Source of the DNA: Hymenochaete sp. R1
Taxonomy: Eukaryota > Basidiomycota > Agaricomycetes > Hymenochaetales > Hymenochaetaceae
Direction: 5' to 3'
NCBI GenBank assembly: GCA_019400425.1
Contig: JAFREE010000146.1
Location: forward strand, 1 to 59,961
DNA length: 59,961 bases
Below, piece by piece: positions 50,801 to 59,961 of this stretch. The notes under the pieces are model-generated. The model worked only from the letters and a program-made list of their open reading frames with translations. It made no database searches and was not told where the DNA came from. The translations under genes were made by a program, and so were the position numbers. Positions within the stretch are counted from its first letter, which is position 1; every line of letters begins with the position of its first letter.

Positions 50801-53148
50801 ATTCTGACAAACTCTTCATCGTCGACGAAAGCGAAAAAGACTCGGACGACGAGCCTGAATACGCCGAAGACGACATCTCCTCCGTCTCAAGGCCCTCAAC
50901 CCCACTTACCACGCATCTTCCCCTTGGACCCGCCCTCATCGCAACGCAATTCACTCACGCTCTCCTCTTTCCCCTCTCGACGAACCTTAGACCTCCCGGA
51001 ACTTCATACTTCGGCGGATTGGACTTGACGTCGCCGTTACCAAATCCGGTTCCGACGCCCGTATCACCTGCGGCGATGGCGGGGATGTCGACTGAGAAAT
51101 GCAAGTCGTTAGAAGCGAGTGTACGGGATATATGCAGGGAGTTGTTGGAGAATGCAGTCTGGGCGGAGGCGTGGAGGGCGAATACTAGGAGGCATAGTCA
51201 GCTATGGAGTTATAAGGGTCACGATCGTGATTCTGGGCTTTATGGTCACGAACTTGTGAGGTCAGCCGGTTGGCTATGGGAGTTTTTGTCCATCGAAGCT
51301 TTCGCGTCTTTCAGTTCGTGATTTCTTCCTTAAACATGGCAGAGTTTCTGTCTGACAGTTTTTATTTTTCATAGGCACAGCTCTCGGGAGACCCAAGTCT
51401 GATTCCGTTGCTGAACTTGGACGCCTAGACGACCCTTCGTTCTGTGTGTCGAAAGCTAGTAACCTCGTTGACCTGGCTCCTTCTGCTTTGCGGTTTTGGT
51501 CAAAGATGGGTTTGTCACCCCGCAGTGGGACTAAGGACGTCATGGCGTTTGTATTATTTGAGGATAATGAACATCTAAGAGAAAAAGCGGATTCCTGGCT
51601 GGAACTTGTATCCAATATGTACTCGGTAAGCTGGTATATCCTCTCTTTCAGCAAATGCGTATTGATTAGCTATTGTCACTTAGTCTAAAGGCTTCGGAAC
51701 CCACCAACGTGGATCCGGTCCCATATCAGACAATGGCCTTGTACCTGTTCAGTATACCACTCTTCGGAAAACATTGAGTACGTTTCACCTCAGTCACCTC
51801 AACCTCAACAATGTCTTACCTCGCGTCATATTAGCATCATTATTGGATTCTGTCACTCCTGGATCTCATTCTTTATTGTTTTATGTTGTGACACCTACCT
51901 CGATTCTTTCGACCTCCTCATCTTCTCTCCGCCAAATCCTCTTATCCGTACGCAGAGCGCTAGCTAACCGTTCTGACCACATCGTCAAGATCCACTATGT
52001 ACCAGACTTTTTCGTACGAGCTGAAGACGATGCGTCGAACCACGCGAGCCTAGAAGCGATAGTCTTCAACGTGTACGATAGGGTTTTACGACCAGCTGAC
52101 AGGCTGACTACCCGACCTCTCAATCCAACGGACGAGAAACTCAGGAAATGGTTCAAAGCGCCCGCATATACGCTCGCTCGATCACATACGCGACCCGTCC
52201 TCTTCTCTTTCGACCAGCACTCTGCGCAGATCGAGAAAGTCGACAGATACGTGTTTCTGCACGTCGGATACTCGATATCGAAGTGCGGTAAATGGCTTTT
52301 CGCAGCGTGTATCGACCAAAGAGGAGAGACACATGAGTTCGATGTATGGCTTGTGTCTGAGGAACAAGGCGAAAAGAGTGTTGTTGAGCGCGTGTGGAAG
52401 TTTGCGATTGAGGTGATCAGACAGGCAAACGTTGATTGGCAAATCACATTTACGAAAGTGGGTCTGATGAATCAGGATGAACTTCACGGTATGTCCTCTC
52501 TAATGCATTTAGGATCACTATTAAACTAATGATATCCTTTTAGCTTGGAAAACTCACTTGACCCAAGAACTCGTTTCGTGTCCATCGCCAATCGATGCGT
52601 CTATCCTATGTATCGAAGAAAACCCTGCTTGGTCCGTTTTGTTAAACGACGAACCCAAGCATCGCAGCGTATCCTCCCCGGTCGACCAAGGAAAAAACAA
52701 GGTCTTTGTCTCCGCACATCCTACGTACAGACTCAGTGGCATCTGCCGACCTCTCCCCTCCGACGCAAGTCTCCTTCTCACATCACACGACTACGTATCC
52801 GATGATAAATCCGACGCCCATCTCAACATCACTGACCTCTCCATCCCCATTCGCTCATCCGCACTACTCTTTTCCTCTCCATCGCGCCATAATTCAGCTC
52901 AACCCCAATTTAATACAGAAGCATACCTGGTACACATTTTCCACTCCATCGCATCTCCCACCTCTACGTACGCAAAGCAGGATATCGATATGATTGACGA
53001 TATCTGCCACAATTTCCATGAGCTCGCTGTTTTGACGGCTGCCCGGTGGCGCATGGACGAGTATTCTCCGCTACCATTCCATTTGGCAGCATTGCGTTTG
53101 GCGGATGAGATGCTTGATTTGGAGTTGGGGGATGCCGGTGTGGAATAG
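47881..53148 (+). CDS. MED13: Mediator subunit 13 (CDK8 kinase module)
   Basis: Six exons (47881-48241, 48302-48680, 48735-51313, 51375-51625, 51684-52488, 52544-53148) sum to 4980 nt, 1659 aa. Seen: DSYEVHFALYASTG and DVEAARRHVCES (Med13 N-terminal domain); SSWGNDWEQHELSRSLMFCHL across intron 2; IHLLPFSTPAYYLNMYSGPT; a long disordered, acidic middle with MDLGMEFDDI and DDDFNFFDDVG; SDKLFIVDESEKDSDDE; and the C-terminal PIWI-like domain with LRKTLSTFHLSHLNLNNVLP, VKIHYVPDFFV, LARSHTRPVLFSFD, YVFLHVGYSISKCGKWLFAA, LTQELVSCPS and LPFHLAALRLADEM. Known role: links the CDK8-cyclin C-MED12 kinase module to core Mediator in the nucleus. Start: an in-frame stop lies just upstream of 47881. Exon 3 donor GTTCGT (51314) is inferred from phase. 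Confidence 0.92.
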
Positions 53149-53595
53149 GTCGGTGGTGGGTGACAGTTTTGTAACATATCGTGATTTTTTTAATTTTATA
53201 TTCGCTTTTCTTGTGCATTCCATCTTCGTTGTATTTGGATTCGCTTCTTCTGTTTTCGTCGTGTGTTAGCTGTTGTATCATGGTTTCGTCCCTTTCTTTT
53301 TATTTGCATTTTCCCTTTCTCCCTCTCTTTTATGTTCGTCTGCTTCTCTGTTCAATTCTTGCAATTTTTATCTCGGTCGATTCATTCACACTGCAACTCA
53401 CGCACGAACAATGACCTGACTTATCATTCCGTAGACTGCATGCCTTGCATCATTCCGTATATTATACATTTGAGGTGGATCTTCGAACCTATGAGTAATA
53501 CTAGAACAATTTCTTTATTTCTCTGCCCTTTTCATACATATACCGTAGGTTTTCATTTGATCATGGTAGCTTAAACTCTATCCATGAATCCTTCC
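53149..53595. other. convergent 3' region, MED13 / methyltransferase
   Basis: T-rich 447 bp shared by two convergent genes. No coding sequence supported. Confidence 0.5.
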
Positions 53596-54560
53596 CTAAA
53601 GTGGTTTGGCGGCGAACACCGCCCTCAACTCAAAATACATTCCAGGTACCTCATCCCACTCCTTCAGCACTTCAGCCTTCATACGCTTCGCATCCTCATC
53701 TGCCAACCCGACCTCTTCCTTCTGCAACTTCAAACCGTAATCGAGAATTGGCTCTAAGACCTTCGCGCCCCGTCTACCCTGTGTGCCACCGGAACTGCCC
53801 ACAGGTCCGCGTTGATCGATATAGAAGACATCCTCAAACCCCGAGTCTGTAAGGATTCCGGGCAATTTCTCCGCACAATCCCATGCCAACCCGCGTTTCT
53901 CTACCGCGTGTGAGAAAGAGGTGATGAACTTGTGGAAGCAGTACTTCGCATCGACTTTGCCTGCGAGGGTGTCAGCGGGGGTAGGTCCATGGACCTCGAT
54001 GAATTGGATCTTCCCGCCAGGCTTGAGAACGCGGTAGAATTCGGAGACGACGGTACGCCATTGGTCTAGGGTGAAAGCGGCGACCATGAACCGTTGGTTG
54101 ATGAGATCAAAGGTACCAGACCAGCCTTTGGGAAGGTCAAGGGTGGAGGCTTGGAGAAAGTGGATGTTTGGTGGTACCCAGTCCGCGTCTGCGGGAGGAA
54201 ACATTGTCGAGAAAAGGTCGGCGCCAATGAGTTCGGGCTTGGGGCCGACTTCTTTCGCTACATCGAGAATCCAAGCCCCTGTGAGGTAAATGCATAAGAA
54301 CCTGGGGTGGTTGGGAGTATGAGAAGATAGTGAAGCACCTGTTCCGGTTCCTGCATCCAATACTCGACCACCTCCTTCGAGATCAACGCCGTCGGCAACT
54401 ATCAGCCTCCCGCCCAGTATTCCAGTGATATACCGATGCTGCTCATCAAGTCTGGGTGGGCAACATTGTAAGAACGAGTCGTTAGGATCGAACAAATAGA
54501 ATGTTACCACCTTTCTTTTTCAACCCCACTCCGAGGGAGGAAATACTTTTCTTCTGTCAT
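53596..54560 (-). CDS. SAM-dependent methyltransferase (fungal UMTA/LaeA-like group)
   Basis: Three exons (54560-54511, 54451-54339, 54278-53596) give 281 aa. Seen: MTEEKYFLPRSGVEKERLDEQH, ITGILGGRLI, the SAM-binding motif I VLDAGTGTGAWILDVA (split by intron 2 after the GTGTG), a motif II acid ELIGADL, FDLINQRFMVAAF, WRTVVSEFYRVLKPGGKIQFIE (class I MTase core) and a short C-terminal cap. Members of this group are numerous in mushrooms; the substrate is unknown. No signal peptide or membrane helix. It does not sit in a biosynthetic gene cluster here. Confidence 0.88.
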
Positions 54561-55938
54561 AACCGTGTCAAAGGAAGCACAGTGTAGTCAGAAGATAAAG
54601 GAGAAAGTGTATGTATGCCGTGGTCATCCCCATCGTGATGAGTCTTTATACTATCCATGCCATATAGTGTACCCTTCTTTTCCCATGAGGAAGACTTGAA
54701 CTAGTTTGAGATCAAGATAAGATACTAAGAACAGGTGAGTAACAGGACCGAACATTTGAAATATCGAGGAAGTGAAGACTAAATGCATGCGAGGTCTTTC
54801 CGGGCGCCCCAACTAGAATTGCAGAAGAATGTAGCCGAGCAGCCGCTGCGCGCGGACCTTCGCTCCGAGTGAAGGAAAAGGCGGCATTCATTGTCTGCCC
54901 ATGTCTGTATTTCCATCGTACCCTTGATTAACATGCCGAAGCACACAGACTGGACAGGTGCAGAAAAAGTACCGTGAGAGGAAGGCCGCTTGTCCGTGGC
55001 TATCGGTTCTAGCGCGCTGGGGAAGAGAATCGGCCATTCAGTGAGGATGAACGTTGTTTCCTACGTCGTCTGTCTTCCGTACGGGTCTGCAGATGCGAAT
55101 AGGATCATTCAAAACCTTGATGCAGCACGACTGATCCTCAAACATTGTGTCAGTGGCTCTGGGTTATGTCCAGTATGGGCAGCAGTAAGTTCGGTTTTTG
55201 CCGACCAAGGCAGTAATAGTCTACAACATAAAGGTGGTTCAAAGTATGCTTCTGCACTAGCGTTCGAGCCACTCCAGCGAGTACTAGTAAGGGTAGCCCG
55301 GTCCATGACCATTGACCACGATACCGGTCGAAAGACGGGATCCTTATCGCGAAAAATGCACTGGCAAACTGTTGCGATTTCGACAACTTTCGAGGCACAA
55401 AAAATGCTCACATTGAATAAAGGGGCATTCTGAGATTTTAATGATGCACTGAAATGACTTGAGGATCAGTAGAGATGTCTGAGTTCCAGCCATCCAGAGA
55501 GGTTCAAGTTTGTTTGGGTGTAAATCGGTCAGACGTCAGACGGATTTCTCAATTAATTACATAACTACTTATCTAATACCGACATTTGCTTATGTCACTC
55601 ACGACGCAAAGAGTTTTATCAGGGTTCTTGTCAATCTCACTCACCTATTCTTATTCGATCATCATGCACGCAGCTAACGGGATACCAAATTCTTAAGAAG
55701 AGCTGAAATAGAAAATCAAAGACGACTCCCGGACCCTACTGATCTTCATTCGTCGTCCAACTACTTGCAATCTATCTAGCAAAGTATCGCACGCATGCCG
55801 ACTCAGATGCGCATTCTTTATGCCAGTCCTGACTTCTTCTTTCACAGGAGTGACAAACTTGGAATTGCAAAGGAAAAGAGTGGTATGTACTTGAAAGTCT
55901 GTTTGGTCATCTTTCTCACTTCTTTTTCATTGTCTGTC
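54561..55938. other. intergenic before family B copy 1
   Basis: 1.38 kb. The first part is the methyltransferase promoter. An open stretch at 54990-55433 starts at TTG and has no known relative, so it is not called. The last 100 bp resemble the upstream region of copy 2 (shared ATTGCAAAGGAAA and GTTTGGTCAT). Confidence 0.5.
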
Positions 55939-56760
55939 ATGGCTGAACAGCCGTCCTCGTCCTCAAAGCATCGTAGACGATCCTCTGACAGCCTCTCTCA
56001 TAGTCCTCCTCGCGCTAAAAAGAGACAGAGAGACGATCATGGATCTCTAGGAGACTCCAAGGAGACCGATAGCCCTCCCATGATGATTGACGAGGATAAG
56101 CTCAAAGGGTTTGAGCGCGATGCCCTCACTTATCTTAATCAAACGCTCACACCCGGCAAATATACTCAGGCTAACCAAAGGCTGAAGAGGTGTATTGACA
56201 ACTTTGAACGCAATACCTACGACTCTAGCCTATCCGAGCCTCATAAACACCTCACTGATGCTCGTCTCAAGCGCCTTAGGAAAATGGCCGACCTTGGCAA
56301 GCTCCAGTCGGAGCAGAGGAAGGTTGCAGATGACCAGAAACAAGATCAGATTGCTAGGGATGACTGGCGTAGTGCGGACGTGCTTCTAGAAACGGTCCGC
56401 GAATCTGTCGACACGCCCTGTGATTTCACAGGTGCCCTCTCACGCTGGTTTCAGACGACAGCGATGAAAGACTTGGACGAGGTCTTTGTCAAGTCTTGGG
56501 TCAGCGAGACTGCGCCACTCGATTGGAAAGAGACAGAGGGTATCATTGACACCACTGGTTCTCCCTGGAAGGATGCCATTCTCAAGGATCCTGAAACTTC
56601 CGCCCTTATTTCTGCCGAAGGATACCGACTTGCTGCTGTCGGACTTTGGGATGAATTGAGACGCGTGATTGACAACTTCAAGGACTCCAACAAGGTCGTT
56701 AAATCAGCTAGGAAGGAGATTAGTCGGAGAGAGTATGGTGGCACAGTGATGAAATTTTAA
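55939..56760 (+). CDS. unknown protein, tandem family B copy 1
   Basis: Function not recognised. Single exon, 273 aa from the ATG at 55939, chosen because MAE[QP]PS[AS]SSKH is shared with copy 2 and the reading frame upstream is not conserved. Seen: a Ser-rich N-terminus with a basic nuclear-import-like cluster (PRAKKRQRD, about residues 28-36); a helical, charged middle; the block LGKLQSEQRKVADDQKQDQI; CDFTGALSRWFQTTAMKDLD near residue 162; VSETAPLD; and SPWKDAILKDPETSALISAE. The C-terminus ends SRREYGGTVMKF. No signal peptide, membrane segment or catalytic motif. Two further copies follow on the same strand. A longer start at 55795 is possible but would not match copy 2. Confidence 0.65.
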   Translation: MAEQPSSSSKHRRRSSDSLSHSPPRAKKRQRDDHGSLGDSKETDSPPMMIDEDKLKGFERDALTYLNQTLTPGKYTQANQRLKRCIDNFERNTYDSSLSEPHKHLTDARLKRLRKMADLGKLQSEQRKVADDQKQDQIARDDWRSADVLLETVRESVDTPCDFTGALSRWFQTTAMKDLDEVFVKSWVSETAPLDWKETEGIIDTTGSPWKDAILKDPETSALISAEGYRLAAVGLWDELRRVIDNFKDSNKVVKSARKEISRREYGGTVMKF

Positions 56761-57694
56761 CGATTAGGACTCTTATTGCCTTGATCTTAACACATTTTCA
56801 ATTATAATGTGCCTTTGCATTCCCTAACTACTATTTCTTACGTGAGCTTGAGACACCTGAAAAAGCATTCACTAGTAGAGCTCTCTGGTGCACGTCAGAC
56901 CTGACAAAATATGAAAGTCCTGTTGGCTACATTTAAACGCAAAGTAGAAGCATGATAACGGTTTGAGTCCCTTGAGACAAGACCGCTTTACTTTTAGATC
57001 TATTCAAATCAAAGGGCCTGCTAGTAATAACACAACTTCGCCCTCTCAGCTTCAGTTTCCATTGCTCCTGCATTACCACTAGGAAGTCAATAACTTGGGG
57101 ATCACACCAACTTAGCGAGCTTATATCTGTGCCGCCACAGAATCCAAGGTTCAATAGGAATATGAATAAGAAAGAGCCGGATACATCAACGTTATTGGTT
57201 TGCGTCACCCAGGCTCGGAGTTGTTAATCAATGCGGAGAATTCGCGACGACTCTCATCTTTGCTTACATAATTATATATCAGCTAATCTCAAACCGGCTG
57301 AACTAAGATGTTTTTCGCTTTCTGTCGCTTTCTGAGTCTCGCCCATTTCTCTTCTCACTTAGGCTCAACTAACTATTATAACACACGCCTACAGCTGCCT
57401 CAATACCGGAAAATGTACTGTTGGGTTTTTTCCCTTATAAAACTGGTGGCGTTCAATGGACCCTAAGCAACCCTCGTTCTTTCTCTATGAGACGTCTTGC
57501 GTTTGTGCAACGTAATGACTTGAAGGTTTCGCGGTTGATACAGAATTGCAACAGCTACGTCCGGCCGGTCCTGCGGACCAGCGGAAATTGATATTGCAAA
57601 GGAAATGATAGAAAAAAAGGAAGGAAATGAAAGGTACTTCAGGTCGCGCATGTTTGGTCATCCCTCTCAAACTCTCACTTTCTTTCTATTGTGC
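56761..57694. other. intergenic between family B copies 1 and 2
   Basis: 934 bp, AT-rich, no coding sequence supported. The last 120 bp are similar in order and short words to the upstream region of copy 1, consistent with duplication of gene plus promoter. Confidence 0.5.
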
Positions 57695-58507
57695 ATGGCA
57701 GAACCTCCGTCCGCATCTTCAAAGCATCCAAGAACACTCTCTGATACCCCTCCGCACGATGTCAAGAGGCACAAAGCGAATCAAGGGCATCTGGGTGACC
57801 TGGAGCCTTCTGGCTCCGTTCATATTCCCGAGGGCCTCGACGATAATTTGACAGAATTGGAGAACAAAGCTCTCAAACACCTTGAAGAGTCGAAGAAACC
57901 TGGAACGTACAAGCGGGCCAGTTATTACCCGGCAAAATGTGTCGACAGCTTCGAAAATCAGAGCCCCGATTCCTCTCGACCTGAGCCTCAGAAATATCTC
58001 ATTTCCGCCCGCCTCGAGTGCCTTCGGAGGATGTCTGACCTCGCCAAGCTCCAGACGGAGCGGAAGAAAATCGGAGATGATCAGAAACAAGATCGTATTG
58101 CTAGAAATGACTGGCACCATGCGGACAAACTTTTAGGGATGGTCCGCGAGCCTGCCAACACATCCTGTGATTTCACGGGTGCCCTCTCACGCTGGCTGCA
58201 GATGACAAAGATCAAAGACTTGGATGAGGCCGTTGTCAAATTTTGGGTCAGCGAGACTGCACCACTTAAATTAGCGGATGGAAATGTTGTCGCGGACATC
58301 GCTGAATCTCCTTGGAAAGCTGCCATTCTCGACGACCCCGAGCTTATCAGCCTCATTTCTGCGGAGTCTTATCGATTAACAGCTCTGAGACTTATTGAGG
58401 AGATCAACACCATGCTTTTTGAGTTTAGGAGCTCTGACAAGATCAGTAAACACAAGAATGTAAGTCGAAAAGAATATAGTGGCACAATAATGGACTTTAA
58501 CGGTTGA
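57695..58507 (+). CDS. unknown protein, tandem family B copy 2
   Basis: Single exon, 270 aa. Same layout as copy 1: Ser-rich basic N-terminus (DVKRHKA), SARLECLRRMSDLAKLQ, KKIGDDQKQDRIARNDW, CDFTGALSRWLQMTKIKDLD, VSETAPL, SPWKAAILDDPEL then SLISAESYRL, and a C-terminal SRKEYSGTIMDF matching SRREYGGTVMKF of copy 1. Identity is high in the central 80 residues and low in the N-terminal 100, so the core is under stronger constraint. The reading frame is intact. No signal peptide or known domain. Confidence 0.65.
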   Translation: MAEPPSASSKHPRTLSDTPPHDVKRHKANQGHLGDLEPSGSVHIPEGLDDNLTELENKALKHLEESKKPGTYKRASYYPAKCVDSFENQSPDSSRPEPQKYLISARLECLRRMSDLAKLQTERKKIGDDQKQDRIARNDWHHADKLLGMVREPANTSCDFTGALSRWLQMTKIKDLDEAVVKFWVSETAPLKLADGNVVADIAESPWKAAILDDPELISLISAESYRLTALRLIEEINTMLFEFRSSDKISKHKNVSRKEYSGTIMDFNG

Positions 58508-58961
58508 GGCTTACTTCGAACTCTGCTTGGGGCAGTGACCTCAATTGGGGATTTATTAAATTCATGCTCGCTGACATCACTTCTATGATGCGGCGCCCTG
58601 GTTTGCTTTTGAATGTTTGTGATCCTAACACCTACGCTCATATTAATATTAATCATACTGTTCTTTGCATGGCCCATTTACTGGGCACGTTTTTAACAGA
58701 TGATGCGCTGCGGTCTTTACAGTCGGGTTGACATAAGACGTTAGAGGTTCCCGATGTTTGTTCCTTGGTGTCATTATCAGAAGCCATTCTTTCACGAAAT
58801 GACGTTGCAATCTAACAAAAATTCGCAGATATAGTGCAATAATTAAGTTTGCAACAATATTAATGTTCCTAATCAATATTTCTTCGGGTCGTGAGAAAAT
58901 TGACATAATAAGCTAAGTAGCTTGAATCCTGTCGCTGGGCTTTCTACATCCACCGTTGTTC
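58508..58961. other. intergenic between family B copies 2 and 3
   Basis: 454 bp with no coding sequence supported; AT-rich towards 58850. Confidence 0.5.
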
Positions 58962-59961
58962 ATGTCGTCTTCGCCCTCGAAGCGCAGGTCACTCACAGAT
59001 CATCTCTCTCCATGCCCACCGCTCAACACAAAGAAACACAAAGCGGAGCATGAATCCTCAGGATATGCGGGAGCGTCGGCATTTCTTCCCAAGGTTCTGG
59101 AAGATAACCTCAAAGCGAATGATGACATAGCCCTCCAACATCTCGAGGAGACACGCAAGATCTACAAATTTCCTCGGGCTAATCATCACCTGAGAGAACG
59201 GATCAAGATCTTTGAGGGTGTACGAGACAACTTTTTGGTTGACATGAAGCGAGTTGATCCTGACACTGCCCTACTTGAGCGCCAGAAACATGTTCTTGAC
59301 GCTCGACTCGAGCGACTTGAGAGAATGGCAGAACTCGGCAAGCTTCAATCGTATCGGAGGAAGATCAGAGAGGCCGAGAAGGTTAACTCAATTGCCCTTG
59401 AGGACTTGAAGACCAGACAGGCTCTACTAAAAGAAATCCGCAAGTCTGTCAATACGCCCCGTAACTTCATAGATCCGCTCTCTAGATGGATGCAAAAAGA
59501 AATGATAGACTTGGATGAACACATAGTCAAGGCGTGGTTCGATGAACTTGCGTCACCCGATCACACGGAAGAGGCGATCGTTTATGAAGCATCGGCCATG
59601 GATGGCGACACTGGCGACGCCTCGTTGAAGGACATAATTCGTAACGATCCTGACCTGAACATTTTTGAAGCATTTTCCACGGACAATGACGCTGATACTT
59701 TTTGGAAGGATGCCATTTGTAACGATCCAGAGCTGTCTGCTCTCATCTCTGCTGAATGTTATCGACGAGCAGGCCAGAAGCTTCTGAAGGATTGCGATGA
59801 AGCACTCAGTAATATTGAGGTTGAACCAAAGAAGCGGAATAAGGTTAACAGACCAAATTATACAGTATCTCAAAAAACCGGTGCATGTTACGGTTCAACA
59901 CCGTTCATACGCTTGGTAAGCATACCCTATTACTTCATTTCTTTCTTTGTCATCTTGTTCT
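58962..59961 (+). CDS. unknown protein, tandem family B copy 3 (partial, runs off the window)
   Basis: Open from the ATG at 58962 with no stop before the window ends. Same layout as copies 1 and 2 but more diverged: basic N-terminus (TKKHKAEH), LEDNLKANDDIALQHLEETR, DARLERLERMAELGKLQSYR, VNTPRNFIDPLSRWMQKEM, then LDEHIVKAWFDELASP. After this come two related blocks, LKDIIRNDPDLNIF (from about 59625) and FWKDAICNDPELSALISAE (from about 59700), where the other copies have one. A GTAAGC at 59919 looks like a donor site, so the gene probably has an intron that the other copies lack. Beyond about 59860 the copies no longer match. Confidence 0.6.
   Translation, partial: MSSSPSKRRSLTDHLSPCPPLNTKKHKAEHESSGYAGASAFLPKVLEDNLKANDDIALQHLEETRKIYKFPRANHHLRERIKIFEGVRDNFLVDMKRVDPDTALLERQKHVLDARLERLERMAELGKLQSYRRKIREAEKVNSIALEDLKTRQALLKEIRKSVNTPRNFIDPLSRWMQKEMIDLDEHIVKAWFDELASPDHTEEAIVYEASAMDGDTGDASLKDIIRNDPDLNIFEAFSTDNDADTFWKDAICNDPELSALISAECYRRAGQKLLKDCDEALSNIEVEPKKRNKVNRPNYTVSQKTGACYGSTPFIRLVSIPYYFISFFVILF

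Noticed and set aside
54990..55433. 147-codon open stretch on the plus strand, and a 100-codon one opposite
   Set aside because: Starts at TTG, no recognised motif, no splice partners, and both strands are equally open; treated as chance.

Overview
The window is nuclear DNA from a filamentous fungus, most likely an agaricomycete-type basidiomycete. Genes are dense, lie on both strands, and are cut by many short introns (mostly 47-75 nt, GT..AG). Most proteins are eukaryotic housekeeping proteins of fungal type: SMC3, MED13, URB1, ADE2, PRE1, CGI121 and RQC1. They sit beside families common in mushrooms, such as a Crinkler-type P-loop NTPase, a nodulin-like MFS transporter and a Ser/Thr-rich secreted protein. 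No species can be assigned from the sequence alone.

Layout. 0.1-1.6 kb: CGI121 (KEOPS complex) and a small unknown gene. 2.0-6.3 kb: a tandem pair of unknown paralogues (family A), the second with an in-frame stop, separated by a decayed ATP synthase beta pseudogene. 6.6-7.9 kb: a serine racemase/threonine dehydratase-like PLP enzyme. 8.0-15.2 kb: URB1 on the minus strand. 15.6-17.0 kb: the Crinkler-type NTPase. 17.2-26.3 kb, all minus: ADE2, a 1.8-kb gap, proteasome beta-4 (PRE1) and the cohesin ATPase SMC3. 27.3-38.9 kb, all minus: a patatin-like lipase, an unknown protein, RQC1/TCF25, a kelch-like protein and a secreted Ser/Thr-rich protein. 40.0-44.5 kb: an MFS transporter with an 8-bp tandem duplication that breaks its frame, and a decayed PPR-like gene. 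45.2-54.6 kb: a DUF2433/RRM RNA-binding protein, divergent MED13, and a SAM methyltransferase. 55.9 kb to the end: three tandem copies of an unknown nuclear-type protein (family B), the third running off the window.

The conserved genes do not form one pathway. They serve tRNA modification (CGI121), ribosome biogenesis (URB1), ribosome quality control (RQC1), cohesion (SMC3), protein turnover (PRE1), purine synthesis (ADE2) and transcription (MED13). The accessory, fast-changing parts are the two tandem families, the Crinkler-type NTPase and the broken MFS and PPR genes. Family B is the best candidate for something undescribed. Gene models below were spliced by hand from frame continuity, splice-site motifs and family knowledge. 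In the well-supported ones the summed exon lengths are divisible by three.
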